From contig FLQS01000034.1 in NCBI GenBank assembly GCA_900078375.1, positions 106,144-149,408 of the forward strand: a stretch of 43,265 bases of DNA, given 5' to 3'. This DNA is from an uncultured Mycobacterium sp. Its GTDB lineage: Bacteria > Actinomycetota > Actinomycetes > Mycobacteriales > Mycobacteriaceae. This document shows positions 16,622 through 23,906 of this stretch, piece by piece (the stretch's first letter is position 1; the number at the start of each line of letters is the position of its first letter). The notes beneath the pieces were generated by a model that searched no databases, was not told where the DNA came from, and saw nothing but the letters and a program-made list of their open reading frames with translations. The position numbers and the translations under genes were made by a program.

Positions 16622-17449
16622 ATGGAAGACACCAGGGACCCACGCGTCGAAGACTCCATCCCGACCGAGGTGCTGGACGGGACCGAGACCGAAAAGGCGG
16701 CTGAGATCGTCGTCGACGCCGCCATCCGCAACACCATGTCGCCCGCAGCCCTGGGCCGGATGCTGGTCGACGCCGGCCGCAGTATCGCCGACGAAAATGA
16801 CCTCCTCACCCTGCTGCAGCACGTCGCGGGCATCGCCCAGGAAGCCATCGACGGCGCCGACTGCACGGGAATCACGATCGACCTTGGCGGTCTGACCTAT
16901 ACCGCGGTCCACACCGACGAGCGAACCCTGCGCATCGACAGCGAGCAGTACCAGGCCGGCGACGGCCCGTGCCTGCACGCCGCACGCACCCGCAGCATCG
17001 TGCTGCTGGATTCCGACGAGGCCATGGAGCGCTGGCCGCTGTTCGCCGCCGGCGCACGCAGCGAGGGCATCATCAGCTTCTTGGCCGCACCCCTGTACAC
17101 GGACGATCAGACGCTCGGGTCGTTCAATCTGTACGGACGGGAGCAGCACGCCTTCGACAGCATCGACGCCGAGATTCTCGATTTGTTGACCACCGCGGTG
17201 TCCCGAGCCATCGGCGACTTCGCCCGGTTCAAGTCGGCGCAGGACACCGCGGAGTCGATCCAGCGGGTGCTGCAGACCCGGGCGCCGATCGAGCAGGCCA
17301 AAGGTGTGCTCATGGCCATGCGCGGCATCGACGCCGACGAGGCGTTCGACGTGCTGCGTGTGCAGAGTCAGGAGACGAACGTCCCGGTGCGGGTACTCGC
17401 CGTCGACTTCCTGGACAAGGTGACCGGCGCCAACAGCGAGCAGAATTAG
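16622..17449 (+). CDS. GAF-ANTAR transcription antitermination regulator
   Basis: A 275-residue soluble protein. After about 45 residues comes a GAF domain (about 50-205, with 'GADCTGITIDLGG', 'YQAGDGPCLHAARTR' and 'SFLAAPLYTDDQTLGSFNLYG'). The C-terminal ANTAR domain (about 215-270) has 'IEQAKGVLMAMRGIDADEAFDVLRVQSQETN', typical of RNA-binding antiterminators that bind paired hexaloop hairpins. The ligand of the GAF domain is unknown. The chosen ATG 16622 matches the usual start of this family, although no Shine-Dalgarno precedes it; longer readings overlap the DUF4185 gene. Its stop codon overlaps the stop of the convergent radical SAM gene (TTAG). Confidence 0.88.
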   Translation: MEDTRDPRVEDSIPTEVLDGTETEKAAEIVVDAAIRNTMSPAALGRMLVDAGRSIADENDLLTLLQHVAGIAQEAIDGADCTGITIDLGGLTYTAVHTDERTLRIDSEQYQAGDGPCLHAARTRSIVLLDSDEAMERWPLFAAGARSEGIISFLAAPLYTDDQTLGSFNLYGREQHAFDSIDAEILDLLTTAVSRAIGDFARFKSAQDTAESIQRVLQTRAPIEQAKGVLMAMRGIDADEAFDVLRVQSQETNVPVRVLAVDFLDKVTGANSEQN

Positions 17450-19005
17450 AAGGTATTGACCAGCGTCCGGCGCTCGGACATCTCCCGCGACATCGTGTAG
17501 TGGTGGTAGTGCGTCGCGCATTTGACCACAGAGACGAACAGGACACCCGGGTCTGGCCGGCTGCGCAGAATTCTCATCATCCGGCGCCGGTAGACCTTCC
17601 GCAGCTGTGGGTCGGGAACGTTCTTCATCAGCAGCAGGAACAGACCGAGCGCCCGTCCACCGTCGAGTAACTGCGTCTTTCGCCGTCGCCACGGATGGTT
17701 GCGCAGGTACGCGTTGCGCGCTCGGCCGAAATCGAATCTACGTGTGAGGTAAAGACTTTCGAGCCGATCAAAGTACGAATCGGGCTCGTACAGCTCGTGC
17801 ATCAGGCTGATGTAGCCGTCGCGCAACTCTTCTCGACTCAAATTGAGCGGAATCACGTTGGTGCCGAAGGCTTGATCGTCGTCGAGATCGAGGCGGCCTT
17901 CGTTTTTCAAGCGCGCGTGCAACGGCGTCTTGGGGATGGCCGCGAGCATGCCGACCATCGCGTGCATGATGTCGGTCTGGGTGATGAATTCGGCTTGTTC
18001 CTTGAAGATCCGGGCGTCGTCGTTGTCGAAACCGACGATCATGCCGCACCAGACTTCCAGGCCTGCGTCCTGCACCTTGCGGACGCGATCGACGATCGTC
18101 CCGCCCTTTTTCACGTTCTGGTACTTCTTTGCCTCTTTCAGGGAGTCTTCGTTCGGGCTCTCGATGCCGATGAAGACCACGGTGATGTTGGCGGCGACCA
18201 TCAACTCCATGAGCTCGTCGTCTTCGGCGAGGTTCAGCGAGGCCTCGGTGAAGAACTGCAAGGGATAACCCTCGCGCTCCTGCCAGGCGTGGACGTCCCG
18301 CAGCAGCACCTTCACGGCGGCTTTGTTGCCGATCAGGTTGTCGTCGACGATGAAGCCGATTGACAGGCCCGCCTTGCGCATCGCCTCCAGCTCGGCGATC
18401 ACTTGAGCGCTGGTCTTGAGTCTGGGCTTACGGCCGAACGTGACGATGATGTCGCAGAACTCGCATTGGAACGGGCAGCCACGGCTGAACTGGATGCTGC
18501 CGAAGACGTAGTTCTTGGTCTTCAGTAGGTCGTAGCGGGGTACCGGAACCGTCGTCATATCGGTGCGGTCGGCTTGCTCGTAGCGGTACTGATGCCGGCC
18601 GTGCGCCCAGTCGTCGAGGAACTGCGGCCAGGTGGTTTCGGCTTCGCCGACGAAGATCGCGTCGGCGAGACCGCCGAAGTAGTCCTCCTGCACGCTGACC
18701 CAGGGGCCGCCGACGACGACGAAGACACCACGGGCTTTGAGTTCGTTGAGAATCTCGCGCATGCGCTGGCGTTGGACGATCATGCCGGTCAGCCCCACGA
18801 TGTCGGCCTGGGCGACCTTCTCGAAGTCGATGTCCTCGACGTTCTCGTCGATGAGCGTCACGTGATGCTCATCGGGGGTGAGCGCGGCCAGCAGCGGAAG
18901 GCAGGCCGTCGGAACGTTGCACTTCTTGCCGAGCAGCGGGAGTGCGTGTTCCAGGCCCCAGTAGGACACCTCGAACCGGGGATTGATGATGACAATGTTT
19001 GCCAC
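17446..19005 (-). CDS. B12-binding-domain radical SAM protein (DUF4070 type)
   Basis: A 519-residue enzyme. The N-terminal part (about 1-135, 'VANIVIINPRFEVSYWGLEHALPLLG', 'VTLIDENVEDIDFEKV', 'VVVGGPWVS') is the B12-binding-like Rossmann domain; I see no DxHxxG cobalt ligand. The radical SAM core has the cluster motif C177-x3-C181-x2-C184 in 'RGCPFQCEFCD', and downstream 'DDNLIGN' and 'IGIESPNEDSLKEAKKYQN'. The last 150 residues, with 'YISLMHELYEPDSYFDRL', match the DUF4070 extension of this subgroup. GTG 19005 is preferred because GGAG lies about eight bases upstream; a longer frame to 19101 exists. The substrate is unknown, and no biosynthetic partner lies beside it. Confidence 0.87.
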   Translation of the reverse strand: MANIVIINPRFEVSYWGLEHALPLLGKKCNVPTACLPLLAALTPDEHHVTLIDENVEDIDFEKVAQADIVGLTGMIVQRQRMREILNELKARGVFVVVGGPWVSVQEDYFGGLADAIFVGEAETTWPQFLDDWAHGRHQYRYEQADRTDMTTVPVPRYDLLKTKNYVFGSIQFSRGCPFQCEFCDIIVTFGRKPRLKTSAQVIAELEAMRKAGLSIGFIVDDNLIGNKAAVKVLLRDVHAWQEREGYPLQFFTEASLNLAEDDELMELMVAANITVVFIGIESPNEDSLKEAKKYQNVKKGGTIVDRVRKVQDAGLEVWCGMIVGFDNDDARIFKEQAEFITQTDIMHAMVGMLAAIPKTPLHARLKNEGRLDLDDDQAFGTNVIPLNLSREELRDGYISLMHELYEPDSYFDRLESLYLTRRFDFGRARNAYLRNHPWRRRKTQLLDGGRALGLFLLLMKNVPDPQLRKVYRRRMMRILRSRPDPGVLFVSVVKCATHYHHYTMSREMSERRTLVNTF

Positions 19006-19243
19006 AGTCGTCTGCTCCGAATCGAACTCGTAGACGTTAGGCGGCGTTGCTTGCCAAGCGGAGCCTAGCCAACATGACCTGGCGGAACGAGTCATTCGCA
19101 AATAGTCGGGACGAGGCTCGGACGGAGTCTCTTCCGGTAAGACGGTAACGCTGCCCGCTCGGTTCGGTCACGACCGTTCATCAGCCCTGCCGCATCGGCA
19201 CAGACGGTGGTGTGATCGAACTGCCGAGTGAGGAGGTTGACGC

Positions 19244-19540
19244 ATGGATGCGGTCGGAGCGCTGAGTTTTCTGCTCATCGCGATCGCCGGCGTCGCCGCC
19301 CTCGGTGGGTACATCGCGGGCGTCGTGCGTCAGCGGAACAAGCGCCGTGCCGGCCGCTACTTCGTGCTCGGCGTGGTGACCGGATTCATCGGTGCCACCG
19401 TCGTGGGTCGGCGACGCGGCGTCGGTGCTTTTGCGCCAGTCGCCCGCCGACTCGTCCTCCCCCGGCGATCGGACAATCCGCTGACAGTCGCGGCGTTGCA
19501 GCTTCGGCGGGGCTTGAGCCGCACCGGGATCTCGCGATAG
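19244..19540 (+). CDS. Small membrane protein, unknown function
   Basis: A 98-residue protein preceded by a textbook AGGAGG ribosome site (about 19230-19235), which makes it a convincing gene despite its size. Two hydrophobic helices (about 5-28 and 40-56) are split by the basic loop 'VRQRNKRRAGR'. The C-terminal 40 residues are strongly basic (RRR, RRLVLPRR) and should lie in the cytoplasm. I recognise no family. It is divergent from the radical SAM gene across a 238-base gap (19006-19243) in which I see no clear promoter or repeat. It converges on the zinc-ribbon SDR 12 bases downstream. Confidence 0.65.
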   Translation: MDAVGALSFLLIAIAGVAALGGYIAGVVRQRNKRRAGRYFVLGVVTGFIGATVVGRRRGVGAFAPVARRLVLPRRSDNPLTVAALQLRRGLSRTGISR

Positions 19541-19552
19541 CGGGCGCTGCAG

Positions 19553-20980
19553 CTACCAGGGGCTCGGTGAGTAGTCCTTCAGGAAGCAGCCGCTCAGATC
19601 TTCGCCCAACTCGCCCCTGACGATCGGGTCATATACGCGGGCGGCCCCGTCGACGAGGTCGAGGGGGGCATGGAAACCCTCGTCCGCGAGCCGCAACTTG
19701 GTCGGGTGCGGACGCTCGTCGGTGATCCAGCCGGTGTCGACGGCCGTCATGAGAATGCCGTCCTTCTCGAGCATCTCGCCAGCGCTGGTGCGGGTGAGCA
19801 TGTTCAGCGCAGCCTTGGCCATATTGGTGTGCGGATGCCCCGGGCCTTTGTACGCGCGACTGAACTGACCCTCCATGGCCGATACGTTCACAACGTACTT
19901 CCGGCGCGCCGATGACGCCGCCATCGCTGCGCGCAGACGGCTCACCAGAATGAACGGAGCCGTCTGATTGCACAGCTGAACCTCAAGCAATTCCATCGCG
20001 TCGACCTCGTTCACGCGTTGCGTCCAGCTGTTGATCGACGCGGTGTCGGGCAGCAGACCACCCGCATCAATGGCGATGCCCGCGGCGATGCGTTCCGGTG
20101 AGGCACTGCGGGCGGTCAGCGCGAGTTCGGCCAGCCTGTGCGGAGATTGGTGTTCGGCGAGGCTGCCGGCAAGAGCGGCCGGATGAGCGTCGCTGACGCG
20201 GTCGAAGGTGACCACATCCACGTGGGCCAGTTCGGACAGCGGGGTGCGCTCACCCTCGACGAGCGCGGCGTAGGAACCGGGCGCTCGGCGCACCGTCTGT
20301 GCGGCGTTGTTGATGAGGATGTCCAGCGGGCCCTGCGCGGCGACGGTGTCCGCGAGCGCAACGACCTGAGCGGGGTCGCGCAGGTCAATACCGACGACTC
20401 GTAGCCGGTGCAGCCAGTCGGCACTGTCGGGCATCGCTGCGAAGCGGCGCACGGCGTCGTTCGGAAAGCGGGTGGTGATGGTGGTGTAGGCGCCATCGCG
20501 GAGCAGTCGCAGCGCGATGTACATGCCGATCTTGGCGCGGCCACCGGTGAGCAGCGCCCGCCGACCGGCGAGATCGGTGCGAACGTCGCGCTTGGCGCGG
20601 TTGAGCGCGGCGCAGTCCGGACAGAGTTGGTGGTAGAACGCGTCGACCACCGTGTGGTGGTTCTTGCAGATGTAACAGGCGCGCGAGCGAATGAGCGTCC
20701 CAGCACTGGCCCCGACCGCGTTGGACACGAGAGGCAGACCCGCAGTTTCGTCGTCGATGCGTCCGGGGGCCCCGGTGGCCGTGGCGGCGATGACGGCGCG
20801 GTCGGCGGCCGCCACCTCGTCGCGCTTGGCGGTGCGGCGAGCTTTCTTCACCGACTTGAACATGGCCGCCGTGGCCCGACGCACGGCAACGGCATCAGGG
20901 TGCTCGGGTGGCAACGACTCGACGTCAGCCAGCACCTGCAGGCAGGTGCTGAGCTTGTCCGGGTCGATCGCGCTCACCAC
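19553..20980 (-). CDS. SDR-family oxidoreductase with N-terminal zinc ribbon
   Basis: A 475-residue protein, much longer than the usual 250-residue SDR. Residues 1-100 are helical and charged. A zinc ribbon follows with C102-x2-C105 and C120-x2-C123. The Rossmann part has the cofactor loop 'TGGRAKIG' (145-152) and 'NNAAQ' (224-228). About 100 residues are inserted between this and the strand 'QLCNQTAPF' (335-343). The active-site Ser is S368 and the Lys is K389, but the residue four before the Lys is T385, not Tyr. The start is one of two adjacent GTGs (20980, 20977). Related zinc-ribbon SDRs occur in actinobacteria and some eukaryotes without a known reaction, as far as I recall. Confidence 0.8.
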   Translation of the reverse strand: MVSAIDPDKLSTCLQVLADVESLPPEHPDAVAVRRATAAMFKSVKKARRTAKRDEVAAADRAVIAATATGAPGRIDDETAGLPLVSNAVGASAGTLIRSRACYICKNHHTVVDAFYHQLCPDCAALNRAKRDVRTDLAGRRALLTGGRAKIGMYIALRLLRDGAYTTITTRFPNDAVRRFAAMPDSADWLHRLRVVGIDLRDPAQVVALADTVAAQGPLDILINNAAQTVRRAPGSYAALVEGERTPLSELAHVDVVTFDRVSDAHPAALAGSLAEHQSPHRLAELALTARSASPERIAAGIAIDAGGLLPDTASINSWTQRVNEVDAMELLEVQLCNQTAPFILVSRLRAAMAASSARRKYVVNVSAMEGQFSRAYKGPGHPHTNMAKAALNMLTRTSAGEMLEKDGILMTAVDTGWITDERPHPTKLRLADEGFHAPLDLVDGAARVYDPIVRGELGEDLSGCFLKDYSPSPW

Positions 20981-21040
20981 GGAAGAATAGAGCGCAATTC
21001 ACGCAAGTCCCGAATCGAGACGTAGGGCGGCGGCGGGGGC

Positions 21041-21067
21041 TTGAACTCGGTGCACACCCGGTAGCGT
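21041..21067 (+). promoter_or_regulatory. Candidate promoter of the LLM monooxygenase gene
   Basis: TTGAAC (21041-21046) and TAGCGT (21062-21067) are spaced by 15 bases. The -10 ends eight bases before the ATG at 21076, and no ribosome site lies in between. This is the geometry of a leaderless mycobacterial transcript. The spacing is somewhat short. Confidence 0.4.
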
Positions 21068-21075
21068 GCGGGCGT

Positions 21076-22236
21076 ATGCGCTTCGGTAGTTTCATGGCCC
21101 CGTTCCACCCGGCCGGGCAGAATCCCACTCTGGCGATAGAGCGGGACCTCGACCTGATCGTGGCGATGGACCGCCTAGGGTTCGAGGAAGCCTGGATCGG
21201 CGAGCATCACTCCGCAGGATTCGAGATCATTGCCTCACCCGAGGTCGTGATCGCCGTTGCCGCGGAACGCACCAAACACATCAAGCTCGGCACCGGCGTG
21301 AGCTCGCTGCCGTACCACAATCCGTTGATGCTGGCCGATCGCATGGTGCTCCTCGATCACCTCACTCGCGGCCGGGTGATGCTCGGCTGTGGGCCAGGAC
21401 AGCTGACGTCAGACGCGCACATGCTTGGCATCCCCGCAGACGAGCAGCGGCCCCGCATGGAGCAGAGTCTGGACGCGATCATGCGGCTATTGCGCGGCGA
21501 GATCGTGACTATGCACACCGACGGATTCATCCTTCAAGACGCGCGCCTGCAGCTGAAGCCCTATAGCGATCCGTGTTTCGATGTCGCTGTCGCAGCGTCC
21601 TTTTCACCCACCGGGCCGCGCGGCGCCGGCAAGCATGGCGTCGGCATGTTGTCGATCGCGGCGACCGCGAAGCAGGGCATGGACCTTCTCGCCCACCACT
21701 GGGCCACCTGGGAGGAGGTGGCGCGCGAGAACGGCCACGTCGCCGACCGCTCGAAGTGGCGGCTCGTCGGGCCGATGCACCTCGCTGAGACCCGCGAGCA
21801 GGCCGAGCGTGATGTCGAGTACGGCATCGCCGAGTTCTCCCGCTACTTCAGCCACATCCTGCCCGCGGGTCCGGTCCAGGGCGACACCGCAGCCGAGATC
21901 ATCGCCAACAACCGCGAATCGGGATTCGCGGTCATCGGCACGCCCGACGACGCCATCGCCAAGATCTCCGAACTGGTCGAGGCGAGTAACGGAGGCTTCG
22001 GTGCGTTCCTGCTCTTCGATCACGACTGGGCACCGCCGGCGGCCAAGCTGCACAGCTACGAATTGTTTGCGCAGTACGTGATGCCACATTTCACCGGCCA
22101 GGTCGAGGGGCCAGAGGCCTCCCGCGACTGGGTGATCGGAAGCGGGACGGAATTCGTGGACCGAGCCGCCCACGCCATCGGCAAAGCCATCGAAGACCAC
22201 GCTGCCGAGCAGGAAGCCAAGAAGACCCCGCGATAG
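21076..22236 (+). CDS. Luciferase-like flavin-dependent monooxygenase (LimB-like)
   Basis: A 386-residue LLM-class enzyme of the F420/FMN-dependent bacterial-luciferase superfamily. Core motifs are 'FGSFMAPFHP' at the start, 'DRLGFEEAWIGEHHSAG' (about 32-48), 'GTGVSSLPYHNPLMLADRMVLLDHLTRGRVMLGCGPG' (about 73-109) and 'YELFAQYVMPHF' near the end. The length and opening sequence fit the group often annotated as limonene 1,2-monooxygenase, but the substrate cannot be read from sequence. It would use reduced flavin to oxygenate a small hydrophobic compound or aldehyde. It is divergent from the zinc-ribbon SDR (95-base gap) and converges on the cutinase gene. Confidence 0.87.
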   Translation: MRFGSFMAPFHPAGQNPTLAIERDLDLIVAMDRLGFEEAWIGEHHSAGFEIIASPEVVIAVAAERTKHIKLGTGVSSLPYHNPLMLADRMVLLDHLTRGRVMLGCGPGQLTSDAHMLGIPADEQRPRMEQSLDAIMRLLRGEIVTMHTDGFILQDARLQLKPYSDPCFDVAVAASFSPTGPRGAGKHGVGMLSIAATAKQGMDLLAHHWATWEEVARENGHVADRSKWRLVGPMHLAETREQAERDVEYGIAEFSRYFSHILPAGPVQGDTAAEIIANNRESGFAVIGTPDDAIAKISELVEASNGGFGAFLLFDHDWAPPAAKLHSYELFAQYVMPHFTGQVEGPEASRDWVIGSGTEFVDRAAHAIGKAIEDHAAEQEAKKTPR

Positions 22237-22246
22237 ACGGCCGAGG

Positions 22247-23224
22247 TCAGTGGACCTCAGCGGCCAACGGGGTTTGAGGCGACGGCGAGGCCGGCGCGAC
22301 TGTCGAAGGGGTAGTTGTGGCTAGCGACGGTCCAGGCCCGATTGCCGGTGAACTGGGCCCCGGAGCCTGCGCACCGGATGCCGGCGTCTCAGCGGTGTAC
22401 CCGGTCGACGGACCGTGCATCGCGGTGTCCGGGTCGTACCCCATGGTCGCGGGACCATATCCCGTCGTAGCCGAGCCGTATCCCGGCGGCGGCCCGTAAC
22501 CGGGCATGTGCTGGGTGTAGCCCGCCAGCAGCTTGGCTGCGGCGAATGACGCTGCCTGGTCGGTGTAGCCGGGGACGTAGCCCTGGGTATGCCCGCTCCA
22601 CTCGTTACCCGGACCCGCGTGGCAGATCGGGTCGGCGGGGTTACACAGGTCGATCGCCTTCGATCCCAGCAGTGCGCTCGCGGTCGGCAGCGCTTGGTTC
22701 GTCCGAGTAGCTACATTGCCGAACGTAGCGACCGCCGCGATGTTGTCCGCGTATTCGGGCGGGAGCGAACTCCCCCACGTGATGCCGCCCATCGGAACGC
22801 CGGCCACGATGTCGATCACGCTCGCGCCTTGGGAGAAGCCGCCCAGGATGATCTTGGTGTCGGGGCACGACGACACCGTCGATTTGATGTGCGAAATCAC
22901 GTCGTTCGCGCCGTCGCCACCGTGTAGCTGGAGCTTGCCGGCCTTGTAGTTCACCGCGTAGGTATCGATGTTCAGGCCGTTGGTCTGCTTGCGCAGCGCG
23001 TCGACGAACGCATCGCCGACACGACCCATACCGGCTGGCTCATCGGTGCCGCGCGCGAAGATGACCTCAGCGTCCGGGCAGTCGGCGGCCGACGCCATCG
23101 GCAGGGCGGCTGGGACGACGAGCAGGGCACCGACGGATAACAGCGCCGAACCGCCAAGCCCGACCCAACGACCGGCTGACCGGCCGCTGACCGCGCGAGA
23201 GCCATGGATGCCGCTAGACAACAT
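22247..23224 (-). CDS. Secreted cutinase-family esterase with Gly/Pro/Tyr tail
   Basis: A 325-residue exported serine esterase. A long N-terminus with a hydrophobic segment ending 'PMASA' precedes 'ADCPDAEVIFARGTDEPAGMGRVG', the family opening. The nucleophile is Ser in 'GGFSQGASV'. The catalytic Asp is in 'NPADPIC' and His in 'WSGHTQGY', and the cysteines expected to form disulfides are present. The catalytic domain ends near residue 235. About 90 extra residues follow, rich in Gly, Tyr, Pro and Ser with repeated PGYG/TGYG units. Mycobacterial cutinase-like (Culp) enzymes hydrolyse acyl esters or phospholipids. ATG 23224 is preferred over the upstream TTG at 23260, though the ribosome site is weak. 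Confidence 0.88.
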   Translation of the reverse strand: MLSSGIHGSRAVSGRSAGRWVGLGGSALLSVGALLVVPAALPMASAADCPDAEVIFARGTDEPAGMGRVGDAFVDALRKQTNGLNIDTYAVNYKAGKLQLHGGDGANDVISHIKSTVSSCPDTKIILGGFSQGASVIDIVAGVPMGGITWGSSLPPEYADNIAAVATFGNVATRTNQALPTASALLGSKAIDLCNPADPICHAGPGNEWSGHTQGYVPGYTDQAASFAAAKLLAGYTQHMPGYGPPPGYGSATTGYGPATMGYDPDTAMHGPSTGYTAETPASGAQAPGPSSPAIGPGPSLATTTPSTVAPASPSPQTPLAAEVH

Positions 23225-23314
23225 GCTTGACTGTGCCCCGTATTCAGCGCGGGCAAACAACTGTGACGAGTTCCACTGGGTCGAGTTCGCGAGTTTTCGA
23301 GTGGCCGACTACGC

Positions 23315-23343
23315 GCGACAGGTGAACCTGCGCTACCTACGCT
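23315..23343 (+). promoter_or_regulatory. Candidate leaderless promoter before the small coupled genes
   Basis: GCGACA (23315-23320) and TACGCT (23338-23343) are 17 bases apart. The -10 ends six bases before the GTG at 23350, and there is no Shine-Dalgarno. This suggests transcription starting at the start codon itself. Confidence 0.4.
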
Positions 23344-23349
23344 CGGCCC

Positions 23350-23568
23350 GTGACCGCACCCGACGCCGCCATGTTGATCGTTGGTGCACTGTGCCTGATC
23401 GCGGCGATGTACGTCTGGATGATCCGTTCCAACCGCCGGCACCACCGCCAAATGGAACGCCGCCGCCACGGGTGGACTACACGCATCCCGGAAGTCGAGA
23501 CGAACTCCTCGCTCGAGTCAGACCTCACGGAATGGATCAGAGCCGAGCGCGAGGAGAGACTGCGGTGA
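23350..23568 (+). CDS. Small single-pass membrane protein
   Basis: A 72-residue protein. A hydrophobic helix (about residues 5-26, 'AAMLIVGALCLIAAMYVWMI') is followed by a strongly basic stretch (RSNRRHHRQMERRRHG), which sets the C-terminus in the cytoplasm, and an acidic end. No family is recognised. The GTG start has no ribosome site but lies six bases after a plausible -10, consistent with leaderless translation. The stop overlaps the start of the next gene (GTGA), which supports both being real and co-translated. It is divergent from the cutinase gene. Confidence 0.55.
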   Translation: MTAPDAAMLIVGALCLIAAMYVWMIRSNRRHHRQMERRRHGWTTRIPEVETNSSLESDLTEWIRAEREERLR

Positions 23569-23819
23569 CAGCCACAAATGATCGCGATCGGGCCTGGAAC
23601 ACGCTCTACGACGAGGTCAAGAGCCGCCTTGACGGCGTCAAGCTCGATGGGCCGTGGGAGACGCGGCTGCGCGCCGCGATTGACGAGGTTGACGATCCCG
23701 TCGACCTGGTCGTTCGGTTGACCGGTTACAGCGCTGGCCTGGCCATGCGCGGTCGCGACAACGGGTTCGTCCAACAGAAGATCGACGACGCGCTGGCCTT
23801 GTTCGTGAAGTACGGCTAG
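23565..23819 (+). CDS. Small soluble protein coupled to the preceding membrane protein
   Basis: An 84-residue charged protein with no hydrophobic segment, starting at GTG 23565 inside the stop codon of the previous gene. It looks all-helical: 'AWNTLYDEVKSRLDGVKLDGPWETRLRAAIDEVDDPVDLVVRLTGYSAGLAMRG'. I do not recognise a family. Because it is coupled to a membrane protein of 72 residues, the two may form a small membrane-associated complex; this is inference. The stop is 20 bases before the promoter of the TetR operon. Confidence 0.55.
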   Translation: MTATNDRDRAWNTLYDEVKSRLDGVKLDGPWETRLRAAIDEVDDPVDLVVRLTGYSAGLAMRGRDNGFVQQKIDDALALFVKYG

Positions 23820-23838
23820 CTGGTCGCTGCTGACGGTC

Positions 23839-23868
23839 TTGACGCGGTACAGCGCAGTACCCTAACTT
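23839..23868 (+). promoter_or_regulatory. Promoter of the TetR-VOC-CMD-MBL operon
   Basis: TTGACG (23839-23844) and TAACTT (23863-23868) are 18 bases apart, a good fit to a SigA-type promoter. The -10 hexamer lies inside the left arm of the operator palindrome, so a bound repressor would block polymerase. Confidence 0.6.
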
Positions 23869-23885
23869 GTTGGTCAACAAGTTAG
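23862..23885. promoter_or_regulatory. TetR operator: perfect 11-bp inverted repeat
   Basis: CTAACTTGTTG and its exact reverse complement CAACAAGTTAG are separated by GT. The palindrome lies 21 bases before the TetR start and covers the -10 element. TetR regulators usually bind palindromes of this size in their own promoter, so autoregulation and control of the downstream genes are expected. Confidence 0.8.
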
Positions 23886-23906
23886 TTATTGTCGAGAGGG
23901 CTTCTG

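Noticed and set aside
19006..19243. Operator between the radical SAM and small membrane protein genes
   Set aside because: No convincing dyad or -35/-10 pair found in the 238-base gap.
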